A DNA stretch of 64,000 nucleotides from NCBI RefSeq assembly GCF_018691265.1, contig NW_024881279.1:6911243-6975242 (forward strand), in the 5' to 3' direction. The position numbers and the translations under genes are program-made. The DNA comes from Tyto alba. Its lineage: Eukaryota > Chordata > Aves > Strigiformes > Tytonidae. Under the pieces are notes generated by a model. The model saw nothing but the letters and a program-made list of their open reading frames with translations. It was not told the origin of the DNA and made no database searches. Within the stretch, counting starts at the first letter, position 1. Each line of letters starts with the position of its first letter. Of the stretch, positions 34,454 to 46,819 are shown piece by piece.

Positions 34454-35170
34454 ATAGAATGATTTGGGTTGGAAGGGAGCTTAAAGGTCATCTAGTTCCA
34501 ATCCCCCTGCCATGGGCGGGGACACCTTCCACTCCACAACTTCTCTGTGCAACCTGTGCCAGTGTCTCACCACAATCACAGGAAAGAATTTCATCCTTAC
34601 ATCTAATCTAAATCTGCCCTCTTTCAGTTTAAAGCCATACCCCTTGTCCTGTCAGTACAAGCCCTTGTAAAAAGTCTCCCCCAACAACTTTCCTGCACCC
34701 CCTTTAAGCACTGGAAGCCGCTCTAAGGTCTCCCCGGAGCCTTCTCTTCTCCAGGCTGAACCCCCCCAACTCTCTCAGCCTGGCCTCCCAGGGGAGCTGC
34801 TCCAGCCCCCCCAGCATCTTCGTGGCCTCCTCTGGCCCCACTCGAGCAGCTCCGTGTCCTTCTGCTGTTGGGGGCCCCCGAGCTGGCCCCAGCACTGCAG
34901 GGGGGCCTCCCCAGAGCGGAGCAGAGGGGGAGAATCCCCTCCCTGGCCCTGCTGCCCCCCCTGCTCTGGGTGCAGCCCAGGGCACGGGTGGGTTCTGGGC
35001 TGCAAGTGCACGTTGCTGGCTCATATTCAGTTTTCCATCCACTAACACCCCCAAGTCCCTCTCCGCAGGGCTGCTCTCCATCCACTCCTCACCCAGCCTG
35101 GATTTGTGCTTGGGGTTGCGCTGACCCAGGTGAAAGACTGTGCATTTGGCCTTGTTGAACTTCATGTCCT
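34454..35170 (-). mobile_element. CR1 LINE retroposon, 5'-truncated
   Basis: A non-LTR retroposon of the avian CR1 group, inserted on the minus strand with its 3' end at the lower coordinate. The 3' end carries the hallmark text (plus strand tagaatgatttgggttggaa then aaaggtcatctagttcca). It is followed inward by the conserved 3' untranslated block (aatctaaatctgccctcttt and aaagccatacccc). Further in lies the terminal part of the reverse-transcriptase frame. The 5' end stops near 35170, the usual outcome of incomplete reverse transcription, leaving about 715 bases of a 4-5 kb element. The internal part is unusually GC-rich and C-rich on the plus strand. No target-site duplication is evident. 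Confidence 0.95.
34704..35165 (-). pseudogene. CR1 ORF2 C-terminal remnant, decayed
   Basis: The frame encodes the C-terminal tail of the CR1 endonuclease/reverse-transcriptase polyprotein. It opens with MKFNKAKCTVFHLGQ, passes RLGEEWMESSPAERDLGVLV and LNMSQQRALAAQ, and ends in RLRELGGFSLEKRRLRGDL. In the intact family this region follows the polymerase fingers and palm and is needed for retrotransposition. The middle part has drifted out of frame (GC-rich replacement text between about residues 55 and 110), while the last 25-30 residues are back in the family frame, so compensating indels are likely. All N-terminal domains are missing. It cannot be active. Confidence 0.9.
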
Positions 35171-35179
35171 TATCAAAAT

Positions 35180-36060
35180 GGGATGAATCCCTGACTGCAA
35201 ACTAGATATTTGAACACTTTATCCTGTTTTCAGCCAATCCTGTGAATGCATCCGTTATTCCTAAATTTCCATCAACTTTTGGATCCAATTGCTGCAGTGA
35301 GACCATAGCAGTGCAATTAGCCTGGGCACATGCACACCAGGTCCAGTGTCCCAACACAGACATAAAAGACTGATACTCATAGAAGCAGCCAAACAAATTT
35401 TCTGGCTCATTTGATTTTAAAGTGTGTAACAGGAAGATCTGACAGGACATTCATTTTTCCTCAAATTGAAATGCTTTTAATCTTCCTTGGAAAGGAAGTT
35501 TCTTCAGATTCTTTCCTTACTTTCTTCTTTGCCTCCCCTTAAACAGCGGCCCCTCTGCTATTTTAACAAGCTCTCAGTCTCTTAACACTTCATTGCGTTC
35601 AAACATTTCTTAACAAATGCCTAGAGAGGAAACAGGAAGAAGGAAAATTATTATTTTCAATCCATTGCCTAGTCAAACTCCTAATTTTTAAGTGCACTTA
35701 AGCTGAAATTCATTAGCAAATTATAGGTAAAGGATTCAGAGTAAGAGTAAAAGCACTCTTCTCAGAGATGATTTCCTGCAGTCTGGTTATTGAATGGCTA
35801 AAGAAAAAAAAAAAATATCCACATGAATATAAACATTTGTCCTTTGAAAACACTTTTTAAAAAGCTATCCCTCAAACCATGACATTTATCTTTAAACGCT
35901 TAATATTAATAATGCACTACTGAAGCGATTTCAGCATTTTATTTCATTTCTGAGATAGAGTTTTGCTTTTATTTTCAGAGGTTTAAATCAGTCAGCATAT
36001 AACTGAGATTGTGTTAAGATAACAAGACAAAGATCATTCTGTGGTTAAGGCCCTACTAAT
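35180..36060. other. Noncoding sequence, no gene seen
   Basis: AT-rich. The part at 35680-35960 has an enhancer-like texture (ATTCATTAGCAAATTATAGG and CTTAATATTAATAATGC) but nothing decisive. Short A run at about 35802-35815. Confidence 0.45.
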
Positions 36061-36064
36061 ATTC

Positions 36065-36165
36065 AGGAGCTGTAAGTTCAGCTTCTGCTCTGGAGTACAT
36101 GTGGGTCCCTGGGGAAGTCATTTAGTCCGTTTGCTCTCAAAGACATATTTCCTCCATCTTTTCTA
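36065..36165 (+). repeat. MIR-like fragment, core region
   Basis: The text gggtccctggggaagtcatt then tagtccgtttgctctcaa matches the MIR core ('tgaccttgggcaagtcatttaacctctctgtgcctca') with moderate divergence, and is followed by tttcctccatctttt, equivalent to 'tttcctcatctgt'. Confidence 0.5.
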
Positions 36166-36169
36166 TTAG

Positions 36170-37850
36170 ACAATAAATAGAGCTTAATAGTAAACCAGAC
36201 TTCGGTTTCATCAAAGAACCCGAAATTTCCAGGATCATTTTTGGCAAAGACCTGCAGCCTTTTCATGGAATTTAAACCCTATGCTATTTGCTCTATTTGC
36301 ATGGGATTTTGGGAAGGGTGAGGCTTCTAGGAAAGTAGGAAATAGTGGCCATTCAGACATGCAAATGCTCTGTCAGAAGTCTGGGAAGAGGTCATTTCCA
36401 CAAAACCATGCAGATTTGACAAGTGAAAAATTCCTGTTCAAGAAGTTCCCTATGAGTCTTACATACCATCTCCAACTATAAGTTCTTCAGGATAGATAAG
36501 CTTTAACTACCCAAATGTATAGATATTATACCTGCCATTGGTTGATACTTCCACATACTAAATGACAGCGTGGTGCCTAACAAGGGACATCATCTTTAAT
36601 ACGCAAGACTTGCATTATGGAATTAGGAGGAACCTTTTGACAACAGCCGCTTTCAAATGTCTCATTTATGCTGTAAAAGCTAATGCTTCCTATAATAATT
36701 GGGAAGGAGAGGAGGCAAACCACAGGTAAGCTGATCTGCTCTTCCAGGTGCCTGTGCACACAGCTCCTGCCAGATCAAAGCAGAGCAACGCACGGAGGCT
36801 GAGGGGAGAACCTGGCCCCTGGCATTTTACTGAGAAATACGCCAGAGCATGACTTGTATTTAGACAGGACCCAGCACGTATCTTTGATGTGTGATAACAG
36901 TGAGGCAGGTAAAAGCATAAGGGAAGGCATAACAAGTTATAGCATAGGTAGGATAGGCAGTTACAGGTCTGGGGTAAGTTGAATGAAATAACATTTATGC
37001 TTCTCTAGGAGAGCCCAGACATATATCACAGCCATGAAGTGATCCGGGCAAAGGCAGAAAAGCAGAAAAACCAGAAACCTCTGGACAGTCAATAAACTTG
37101 GAAGTAAGATGAATGACCTGGGAACTAGTACGGCTGCAGTTGGTGCAGTGGATTGGAAAGTGGTGATTAAACTACAGACAAAAAACCTCAAACATTTCAT
37201 GCACACAGAGGAATAGCCTTTAGAACAGGAGCTCCTTGATGCCAAGGTGGTGGGACCACATTTAGACAGGTATAACTCGTTACTGACGAGACTCTGTAGA
37301 CCTCAAGATACCACATTGGTTTTGGTTCCACTAATGTTTGCAGTATCAGGAGCAAACTGGATGTGAGCAACATATTTGTTATAAATCTAGTATATTTGCA
37401 TCATATTGAGCTTTCTCCCCAGTGACAGAGATCTGGTAAGGCACTTAGATTTTGGAAGCAGTTTCTTTTCATAAGTGGCCACAGAAAACACACAGGCTGA
37501 GCTTAACCATCATCATCATTGCAGATCATGTCTGAACTTCGGAGGTTTCAAGCAGTCCTGTGTAGCCCATCTTCTCTCTCTCCTTAGTTTCATATATCTT
37601 TGTCCTACTGAGGAATTATCAAAGACAAGAAACAATTCCTGGTACCAAAGTTGTAAGATACAGTTTGAATGAAGGGAACCTTTCTTCCCAGTTACCTATA
37701 TTTGAAGTCTTCAATGTGTAGCATTCATACAAGTTTTCCACTTACAGACCTATAGCACAAAGATTTCAGAAATAAATGAAGTCACTGAATAAATTAAGTC
37801 AGTTTTCTGCTCTCCATTTCACATTTATTGTTTTTTAAGGAAAAAACATC
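36170..37850. other. Noncoding sequence, no gene seen
   Basis: Unremarkable unique sequence. No gene, RNA or repeat recognised. Confidence 0.45.
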
Positions 37851-37857
37851 CTTGCTG

Positions 37858-37903
37858 GTTTTTTTGGTTTTTTTTGTTTTTTGTTTTTTTTTTTTTTTTT
37901 TTA
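37858..37903. repeat. T-rich low-complexity tract
   Basis: T runs with scattered G, ending in 18 or more consecutive T. No retroposon body identified on either side. Confidence 0.85.
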
Positions 37904-37909
37904 AACAAG

Positions 37910-40900
37910 GCTTAAATAAGCACAGTAAGATTGTGCAGGGGAGTCACGTTTGTGCATGCTGCACACACTTGAATGGCAAAAATAAGCTACAATGTAGAAA
38001 ACATAATGTTGTTAGTACCTGACAGAAAGCCAAAAACCCAACTCGGCCTGATTTGGCTGGTTTTACTTTTGTAGGATCCCTTCAGTAAGCTTTTGTTCAT
38101 CTCTGACTTTACAATGAAGCAAGTGCAAAAACCTGGAGGGGTTCCTTTGAAACTTTTTTATGTAAGGGAAGAAGAGAATGTGAATTCCCTAAAAAAAAAT
38201 GAAAAAAACATTTAGGCTGCTTGTGAAAATTCTTATTTCCTAAATGAATTATTTTCTGCTCCTCTTAAAGATGTGATTGACTTGATGGTCAGAAAGAATA
38301 TGACTGCTGAATGTACTTGTTAACAGCTATGAATCATCAGCCTTCAGTGAGTGACCAAATGTTGGTTTAACCTTCTTAATCCTACAGACACCACCAGCAG
38401 GTCTGATGATTTTGGCAGTCAGCATCAACCCCAAGAGAGGAGGGAGGAAGAAGGCTTGACAAGGTGGACGGTAAATAATGGCACTAGATCATCTCTGCCT
38501 TAGATACTGAGAACTTCCTGGTACAACTAGAACTGTCAATCAGGGCAGATAGGAGTTTGGTTTTTTTCCCCCCTCCAGTTGTGGTATTCTGACAAACTTG
38601 AATTTCATACTCAGAGTTCTTTTACAGAATAGTCCTAGAATACTATTCTGCATAAGTACAAATCTAATTATATCCCTGACCTTGTCCAATTAGGTTTTAA
38701 AACTCAGCTTTTAAACCATAGAATAAATTTGTTTGAACAGAGAAGGATTTTTTTAAATAACAAGATGTCTATCATACAGTTTTAACAAACTTCACACAAG
38801 AGCATGCCAACACTTTTTGGAGCCATATGTGGATTTCTGTTGTCAGTTAAGTCTTGAATACCCCATACAGGAACTACTGAATAAAGCTCTTTATATTATA
38901 GAAGTAAACAGAAAAATTTCAGATGATTCTTTGCATTTCATCATTATTACCAATTTAAGGCACTTTCAAACACGTTAAATTTTATATTGTTCAAAAACCA
39001 TAAAGTTTTACAAATAGAAACTGACATTGACTTTAGTACGATCTTTCAAACCAGAACAGCTGTAGGTGACTACAGAGCTAATGCTCTTCAAGCCAAGAGA
39101 CATCTTTTTTTGTTGTGATTATACAGTGTGTCACACCAGAAGTTTATCCTTAAACCACTAACTCCTCTATTAGAGGTTTACCCTTTAGGATCAACCTGGC
39201 ACAGGACTGAAGAGCCCCATTTTCCACTCTTATCCTCTAGAAAGGCTGAGGATTCAAAGTTGTTATCACAGAAAAATCCCAAAAGGGAGAAACTCCAGGG
39301 TGAGTTCCCTGTTTTATCTCCATCATCATAAAAACACAGGAGCAAGGGCCAACACCACAGCTTGCTCGCAGTGAGAGCTGAAAGCCACAATCCAGCTGCT
39401 TTGGCTGGTGCAGCCCTTTAATATCTCTGGAATTCCCCAGGCGCTGCTCTCACTTTGCAGCAGGATGAGCCCGAGCAGCTTGTTTGTACTCAGCCTAACA
39501 CTCAGCACACAGCATCCTCAGCATTCATAGAGCCATCTCAGCTATTATTAAAATCCATCAAGAACAGCAAACTGAAGAAATACTATTTTCTTTCCACTGT
39601 TCATCTGTGCTTTTCCTGGGACAGCTCAGCTAATCTATGAGAGACCACTGAAGTTGCACCCAGAGCACTGGTGCAGATGGCACTGTTAGCCACAGCGATG
39701 GCACATTAAGTCAAAATCCCAGCAGCATTAGAGACAGTTGCCCCTGTGCTGATGAACTTTCCAACATGAGAGGTTTTACAGCTGGTGGTGGGCTTTTAGC
39801 AGAAGCCACTCCTCTGCATCAGTGCTCACCTCAGATGCGGGGGCACAATTCTGCTGGAGCAGATGGGCCTGAGGTTAAGCAGAGTTCATAAAGATCTCAG
39901 CTTGTGTTTTGTAAAGTGAGAATATTGGGATTAGTATCCTGTTGATACCTGGCTCTGCCACCAGTGTTTTTCCTCTTACCTGTTTTGACTATGCCCTGTG
40001 GTTTCTGGGGGATGTGAATGGATCTTTCCTCTGCTGGGTAGTGGTTATTATCCCAGCTCTGGTCCAAGCTACAGAAAGGAGTGCTCCTGGTTACCTTCTT
40101 GGGCTGGGTCTAATGTTCTGAGATGCTGCTAGAATGCAGGTACTTTCAAAACAGAAGCACCTAAGAGGCCATTTCCAGGTCGCTTACTGATATTGACATT
40201 CTTGGTCACAAAGCCTTATCCCTCTGCTACAGGCCTCCTCTCCCTCCAGGAGGTAGCTCAGAGCTTTTTGGGGCTTGCCCTCCCTCACTTCCCCACCATG
40301 TCTTTTCCTCCATCCTCAGAAATGCAGCTACTATGAACTTTTAAATGCTAGCAATATACCAAGGGTTTTACACTATCAATGGATGCTGCAGTGGAAAGTT
40401 AAGAGTCACTGTTTCAAATTTTTCTCTTGAACTATTAAAATCAGTCTAGAATTTTGTTTTTAAAAGAATTTGCACTGACAATAGCCTCCCTCATTTAAAA
40501 AAGGAATATAATTTTTTATCAAAACATACTAAAATGCAAATCATTGAATCTTTGCTATTTTGGAGAATGATAGTTATGAGTTGACAAACAGTCTACTCAC
40601 CATCTGAGGGAGCTTGTCACAACACACATAAATTAACCCTCCTCCCCCACACAAAGTATGGTAATCTAAAAAAATGGATTTTTCTTTTCTTCTACTACAG
40701 CCCATGGAGAATTATCTTCTTTGCAGAGCTTCTTGTGATGTATTGCTGCTCAATCATGCATGCACCTTTGAAACAGCATCACAAGTTCTTCCTGACAGAA
40801 AGGAATGTGTTCCTACTCCAAGGTTACCTTTGTTCAAAATATACAATAGAAACTAGATGCTAATGAGAAAATAAATGCACAGCGCAGTCTTTGGAAATGG

Positions 40901-43700
40901 CACTGCTGAAGTTATCACCTTGCCTGAAGCAATAAATTCCAGGCGAGCACAAACTGTATTTTTTAAATTTATCACCTCACAGACTAACAACCATTGATTA
41001 TATGTTTTTCTTTGAGTAATTGCCAATATCATTAATATGTTCAAAATTATACTTAAAAAGAAAACAGATTCTGAATGCTTCCACAAAGGAGAATATGTGT
41101 GAAGAACAAAGACTAAAATTCTCTGCCAGAGGTGAATCCTGACAAGTCCCCAACTTCAGTTAAATGGGACAAGCTCAGTAAGGAAATAAGATTGTCACTG
41201 AGGTTAAGAGCAGTGAGAGATAAGGGAGAAGCCCTTAGGTCTCACAGCTGAGCCAGCCATCACCCTCCTGTGGGACCCAAGCAGTCCTCAGTGGTCCCAA
41301 CCTGCAGCTCCCATTTAGGACCTCCTGAAGAAACAGAGTTCAGAAGATCTGCAAGTGATTCCAAAGCAGGAGCCGGTCCAGCTCCCACTTCTTCTTCATC
41401 TCCCAGTTGAATTGAGTTGTGTTTTATAAGGCAACTAAATTTACATCCAGTTACCTTAACAAAAAATCATTTGAGGCGCTTCCTTCCCCGTCATTTGATG
41501 CAGAAAAGCCAGAATAAAACCCTTCTTCCTAATTGCTCCTACAAGTTAATAGCAATCCTTGACCATGAGCATTTAGAACTTATGTCAGCACAGGCTTCCA
41601 TTGAAAGACAAGCCAAGGGCAGGGCATAGCAGTGGCACAGTTCCCAGTTGCTACCAGGAACAAGAAAGGATGGGAAAGTACCTTATTTTATCCCTGCATT
41701 TCAGTGATATTCCCTAGTCTCTGCTACACTGAGGCATATCCGTACATGACAGCCACGTGCCTCATTCTGGCTGTCAATGAACTGACTTAGTAGTATGGAA
41801 GACACTAGTTAAAACACCGGATCAAGAAGGCTCCTCACCTCTGGAAGAATTGAATTAACAGTATTTCCTGGAGGAAGGGCCTATTCTGCCTTCTTTAGGA
41901 AGTTCTGGAGGTGCCCTTGGATTAGTGAGACAAGCGCAAAAGCAGAGTCTGAGTGGAAGCCCAACTCTGTAACTCTCCCTTCCACTCTAAACAGAAAGGC
42001 CTTTTCTCAGTCCTTCACATCCTCTGCCCTCTTCACCGGGGCTTTCAGAATCAAAATGAGACCTGGATTAACATTTGTTGCACCTACTTATGTCTTATTA
42101 CTCACATTGCTACTGTATGTTTCAGCCAAGATGCCGAAATCCTCTCTCAAAGAGGCAGCAGGAATAGAAAAGCTCTGGATAAGGAATGGTACATTTTTCC
42201 CTGCACAACATTATAGATAAGAAATAAGCTGCTCATTTATCAGTTGTCACCATTGTAACAATGCTAAAACTCTGTAATTTCTAAATATCATCCTTAAACA
42301 TGTCCTGAACAATTAACTAGTGTAAAAAGAACAAAATAACCAGACCTAAGTGCAGATAAGAGAAATCTCTTTGTGGAAAGGAAGCCTTAAGAAATCTAGG
42401 GAACATTAGATATATATCACACACATTCTAAATTTAAGATCGAGGGTAATTATTTTAATGTGGAACTTTCAATCACTGCTCACCCTACAGAGCTTCCCCA
42501 CAGATCTGAGTTTGAGTAATGTAGTAATGACAGCATTACCACTTGTAATAGAAAGAATCATTACAGCATCATTATCAAGGAATTACTCTTGCAATTAGTA
42601 GTAATTCCCACATTCAAAGTCAAATAAGTAACACTTTCCCCAATAATTTAATTTTCCCTGTAAGGCTAGAGTAAACAACAATTCTTATCACTGTGTTTTA
42701 ATACACCTGTCTGCTGCTTTGTCTAAATAGTTTCTAATCCTCTGCTTCTGAAGGGCACTGTGTCTAATCAGATAATTTCACAAGGATCAAACTACGTGAT
42801 CTGTCAGGTTACTAGACAGGTAAAAAATTAATTCCTCATGTTTGACCTGGTTCTCTAACGTACTCTAAATGGAAATCAACGCCCTTCAGATGCATTTACA
42901 ACAGGAGAAGAATGATAACTGAGGACAGCATAAAACATTATCCTGTGTGCATCCAGTTGTTTGCAATGGCTCCCTAACTACTATTACTAAGCAGTAGTTC
43001 ACAATTATTGCTGTATAATTACTGGGAATGCATTCCCATTCGGATGGTTTGATCCAAAGCCTGTTCAAGCTACCAAAAAGAACAGCCCAAGTTCAGAGTT
43101 CAGGCCCATGCAGTACATGGGAAGGGTTTTTGTTTGATTGTTGTTCTGAGTGCACACACTCCTCTGGGGAGGCTCAGGCAGTGAGGTTTGCCATCCTATT
43201 TTATCAGCCCCTCCATCATGGCCCACCCCTCCAGATGGGATTTCAAGCAAGAATTTAGACCTGTAATTTCACAATGCATGCATGAAGCATTTCGTATCAC
43301 AATGAAGCATATATAGAGAGGCTCTGGAGTATATCTTTTCCTAAGACAAGAAATCTCTCTCTTACCAATACACATCAAGGATGAAATGCAGTGCAGAGCA
43401 AGGTTGAGGGGCTTTCCCAGTACTTCCAATGATGCCACTAGCAGCGGTTAACTTACAGAAATACTGTAATGTTCTCCAGTTGTTTATCCTGGGCAAAAGT
43501 TTAGCAACCCACTGAGATAAATTTTTTCATTAAAAATTGTCCTGCATCACACCACTCCACATCCAGTCCTATTGAGGAAACTGCTGCAGAATTCACAACA
43601 CTGCACTCCCTGTGTCCTGCAGCCAGTCACCCTCCCACTGCCGACATTGGGGAGCTAGGAAGGCCACAGCACTCATCTGCACTCCGTTCCTCTTGGCTGA
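37910..43700. other. Noncoding sequence, no gene seen
   Basis: A long AT-rich stretch without a supported gene. Between about 42530 and 42670 it becomes dense in AATTAC/TAATTT cores (possible conserved element). Near 43784 a short tttgtacagtgcctaa resembles the end of the old amniote repeat also seen at 45885. Nothing else recognised. Confidence 0.45.
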
Positions 43701-43709
43701 CTGCAATGA

Positions 43710-45880
43710 ACAGCTTTTCTCCATGGCAGACCTAAGGAGAAAGTGCTGAACACAGCACTCCATTCGAGACCCTGGCTCCTTTGTACAGTGCCTAAGTGAA
43801 AGCCAAAAATCTTACCCTAGGTATGGGCACTGAATTTCTGAAATCCTTTTGTAAGTTCTAAGCAGAGAGAACAAAACAACCAGCCTTATGACACTTACCT
43901 ACGTAGCACATTAGATGGATGTGCCAATCTTATGTATAATTCTTTTACATACCCCTTCATCCCCCAGCTTAACTCTTTGCAGAAGCCCTCCTCATTGAGA
44001 TCTTACAGCTGCTTTATACGAAAGCTGATGAATACATTCATTGTTCTTACACAACTCCAAGGCATATAGTTTCTTAGTAAATCAGACATTCAATACACAG
44101 AGGAAAACATTGTAAAAGAGTACAAGATACAGTAAGCAGTACTTGGATTACTATCAATAATTAAATAGAAACCACTGGATAGTAAATCTGCTGATGTTCC
44201 TCACGCAGATTTTTTCCCCACTTCACTGATGTTACACAGTCACTTTATTTCAGCTCACATTCCCTTAGGACTACAAAGGATCTCTTGAGCCATCACAACA
44301 ATTCTGCTATCGTGCTCCCATGTCATGCAGTTCTTCAGGTATTAATAAAATGCCAATTTATGGCTATTTCAGGTGCCTTGCCTACATTATATTTACTGTG
44401 AGCCTTTTCCACATCCCTGCAGCTCTCATACTTGGAAACCTTCTCACACTCAAACTAGATTTATTCTCAATTAGACTGTAAGTGTCCCACTCTAGTGCCA
44501 AGCATAGAAGTACCATAGCTGTTATTGTTTAAGGCTAGAAGAAAAGCAAAGTCTGCAGGGAGAGGTAATATCTTTCATTAAATCAATTTATACAATGGGA
44601 AAGCACTGGGCAAGCTTACAGATGCACATGCTAACTACAGAGCTCTTCTCATTCCTGCTATCTATTCCTCTTGTATTTATAGCCTGCAATCACATTCTCT
44701 CCTTAGTTTTCATTTCATGAAGCAGCATAAGCCAAGCTTTTTCTCCTGTGAGAGCCTGAACCTCCTGTCTTGGGATCATTGCAAGACCATCAGCCACAGC
44801 ATACCTCACCCAGCCTGGGACGGCAGACTGCTGCTCCACTCTTTCAAGCAGTGTCTGAGAGGCAGCCCAGGGCCCACCAGAATAATTCTGCGTCGAGGAA
44901 CCAGAATTTCAAGTATCCTCTGAAATGATATCTTTTTAAAAATTATTTTTATTTGCACAGTCTTATCACAAAGGAAAACCATTACATGTTTACATTAACA
45001 ATTCTAATATCAGTAATGGACACATGTTGTCTGAGCCTGAGTGATGATTTCCATTGTTTCATACTTAAAACAACCCTGGGTGCTTTGCTTCTGCTCCCTG
45101 ATAGTATTCATATTTAGAGATCAACTTCTTGCCTCACTGAGAATAAACAATGTTTCCCAGCTTTAGCATTGACGGGAACTAGTGGTGAAGAGCCTATCAC
45201 AAAAATGATTAATACCACAAGTAGGAATTTTGTCCCTACGTAGCTTGTAAAAATGAATATGTAATTTGCTTCATAAGAAGGTCTCATTCTTGGATGACTC
45301 TAACTCATTGTGCTTTGTAAAGCCCTGAGGTCAGATAAGTTTTTTGCTACAAGTGAGTGAAAAAAACTTGGCATTCCTCCAATCATAGTAAAATGAAAAC
45401 CACCAAGATCTCTCAGAGCAATTTGTTCTAGCAGAGTGCTCAGGCTATGGGAATCAAGCATGATCCTACAAGTCAAAGATCTACAACAAAGCCCTGCATT
45501 TATAGCAGATCTCCTCCTCCCAGTGTTGGGATTTCATCTTGCAAGTGCCATACAAGGACCCAACTCAGCTACGAGATGCCCTTATTTTGTATTCTTGTTC
45601 AGGGCAGTAGTGTTCATGGAAACATTCTACCCAGAATCCTGAAGCTCAGATGGAAGGAAGAAGATGGAGACTGCTTTGGATCAGGTTTCTCTCCTTAAAA
45701 ACAAGGAAAGGAAGTCCACACCCAAGGGAGTGTGAAACAGTGGCCTCTATGGCCTTTGATTTTAGCTCCAGAACAAGAAGTTGAACTTGCCTGACCCTAA
45801 GGCCAAGCTAATAAATCCTATCACAAAGCAGCAGTGTTGTTTGCAGTCACAAGAAACTGTCACTTCTCTGCTCCATAATT
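43710..45880. other. Noncoding sequence, no gene seen
   Basis: At about 44470-44530 the text gactgtaagtgtcccac then gtgccaagcatagaagt vaguely resembles the 3' end of an old MIR/L2-type element. No gene. A box C-like TGATGA at about 45042 was examined and rejected as a small nucleolar RNA. Confidence 0.4.
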
Positions 45881-45912
45881 GCTTTGTACAGCACCTAGCA
45901 CTATGGGGGGGT
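45880..45912 (+). repeat. Old amniote repeat 3' end fragment
   Basis: The text gctttgtacagcacctagc then actatggggg matches the widespread 'ttgtacagcgcctagcacaatgggg' terminus of an old interspersed repeat. Only this short piece is recognisable. Confidence 0.4.
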
Positions 45913-45919
45913 GAAGGGG

Positions 45920-46735
45920 GTAAGAAGAGTTGGAGACTGTTTCTTGTCTTATTTGTGTTGCAAGTGTTTTGTTTACAGAGGCAATCATTATGCTCAGCAG
46001 ACCGAGTACTGCATAAAGATCATAAAAAGAATTTGCCATGAATTAAAAATGAACAATACTTAAAAATCCCATTTTGCTATTCTCTCAGCAGCATGCAGCA
46101 CAGCAAGGTAACTTTTCAAAGAAAGCCTCATCAGTTCTGACACTTTATAAAATGCAGAGCCTGACCTGTTCAGCATTTACATAGTTCACTGATCAATTAG
46201 GATGCAGCACTAAACAGCAGTGCTCAGGATACAGATATTTCTCCACCTTGGCCCTCTTTGACCTCGCCACATAGTAATGAATTTTCTTCCTGCTTGCCCT
46301 GCAGAATGGATCAACCTTAATTATCCCACAAAAGACCAGCGTTGACCCAAATTTATTAGAAAATTGAGGGACTGTCATACTAAACTAAAAGTCTAATGTC
46401 ACATCAAAGTTAAGTCATAGCACTGTTATATATCTCTGCAGCCAGGCCTGCAGTGCTAGTCAGCTCTCTTAGACTGAAATGCATGGCAGCCTCATAGGGA
46501 ATCAACAGTCTGACACTGTCAGCAGTTTTCTCTTCTACTGTCTGCTGTGGGATGCTAGCATTCTCCAAATTCAAGTCAGATCTGAGGTCTCACTAGAGCT
46601 GCTGAGCGTCACAAAGATAAAAAACAGCAGCCATAAAGCCAACCTGCCTGCACAAGAGGATGTATCCACAGGCACGGTGCGCCCAGCCCATGGGAATAGG
46701 AGTCTGAGGACCACAGCACTGGTTTGGTCCTGGGA
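45920..46735. other. Noncoding sequence, no gene seen
   Basis: No supported gene or element. Confidence 0.45.
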
Positions 46736-46739
46736 GACC

Positions 46740-46815
46740 AGCGCTCAGAAGAGACCTTGAACAAGTCATTCACCTCCTCTGTAATACAAAAGCTGAGATC
46801 TTCCTCACTAACCGC
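46740..46815 (+). repeat. MIR-like fragment, core region
   Basis: The text agaccttgaacaagtcattc then acctcctctgtaatac closely follows the MIR core ('tgaccttgggcaagtcacttaacctctctgtgcctc'), ending in a 'cttcctcac' block equivalent to 'tttcctcatc'. The preceding gggagaccagcgctcag may be the upstream part of the same element. Confidence 0.5.
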
Positions 46816-46819
46816 TCTG

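Noticed and set aside
45036..45110. Box C/D-like small nucleolar RNA (TGATGA followed by CTGA about 60 bases later)
   Set aside because: The flanks do not form the terminal stem, and no second pair of boxes is present.
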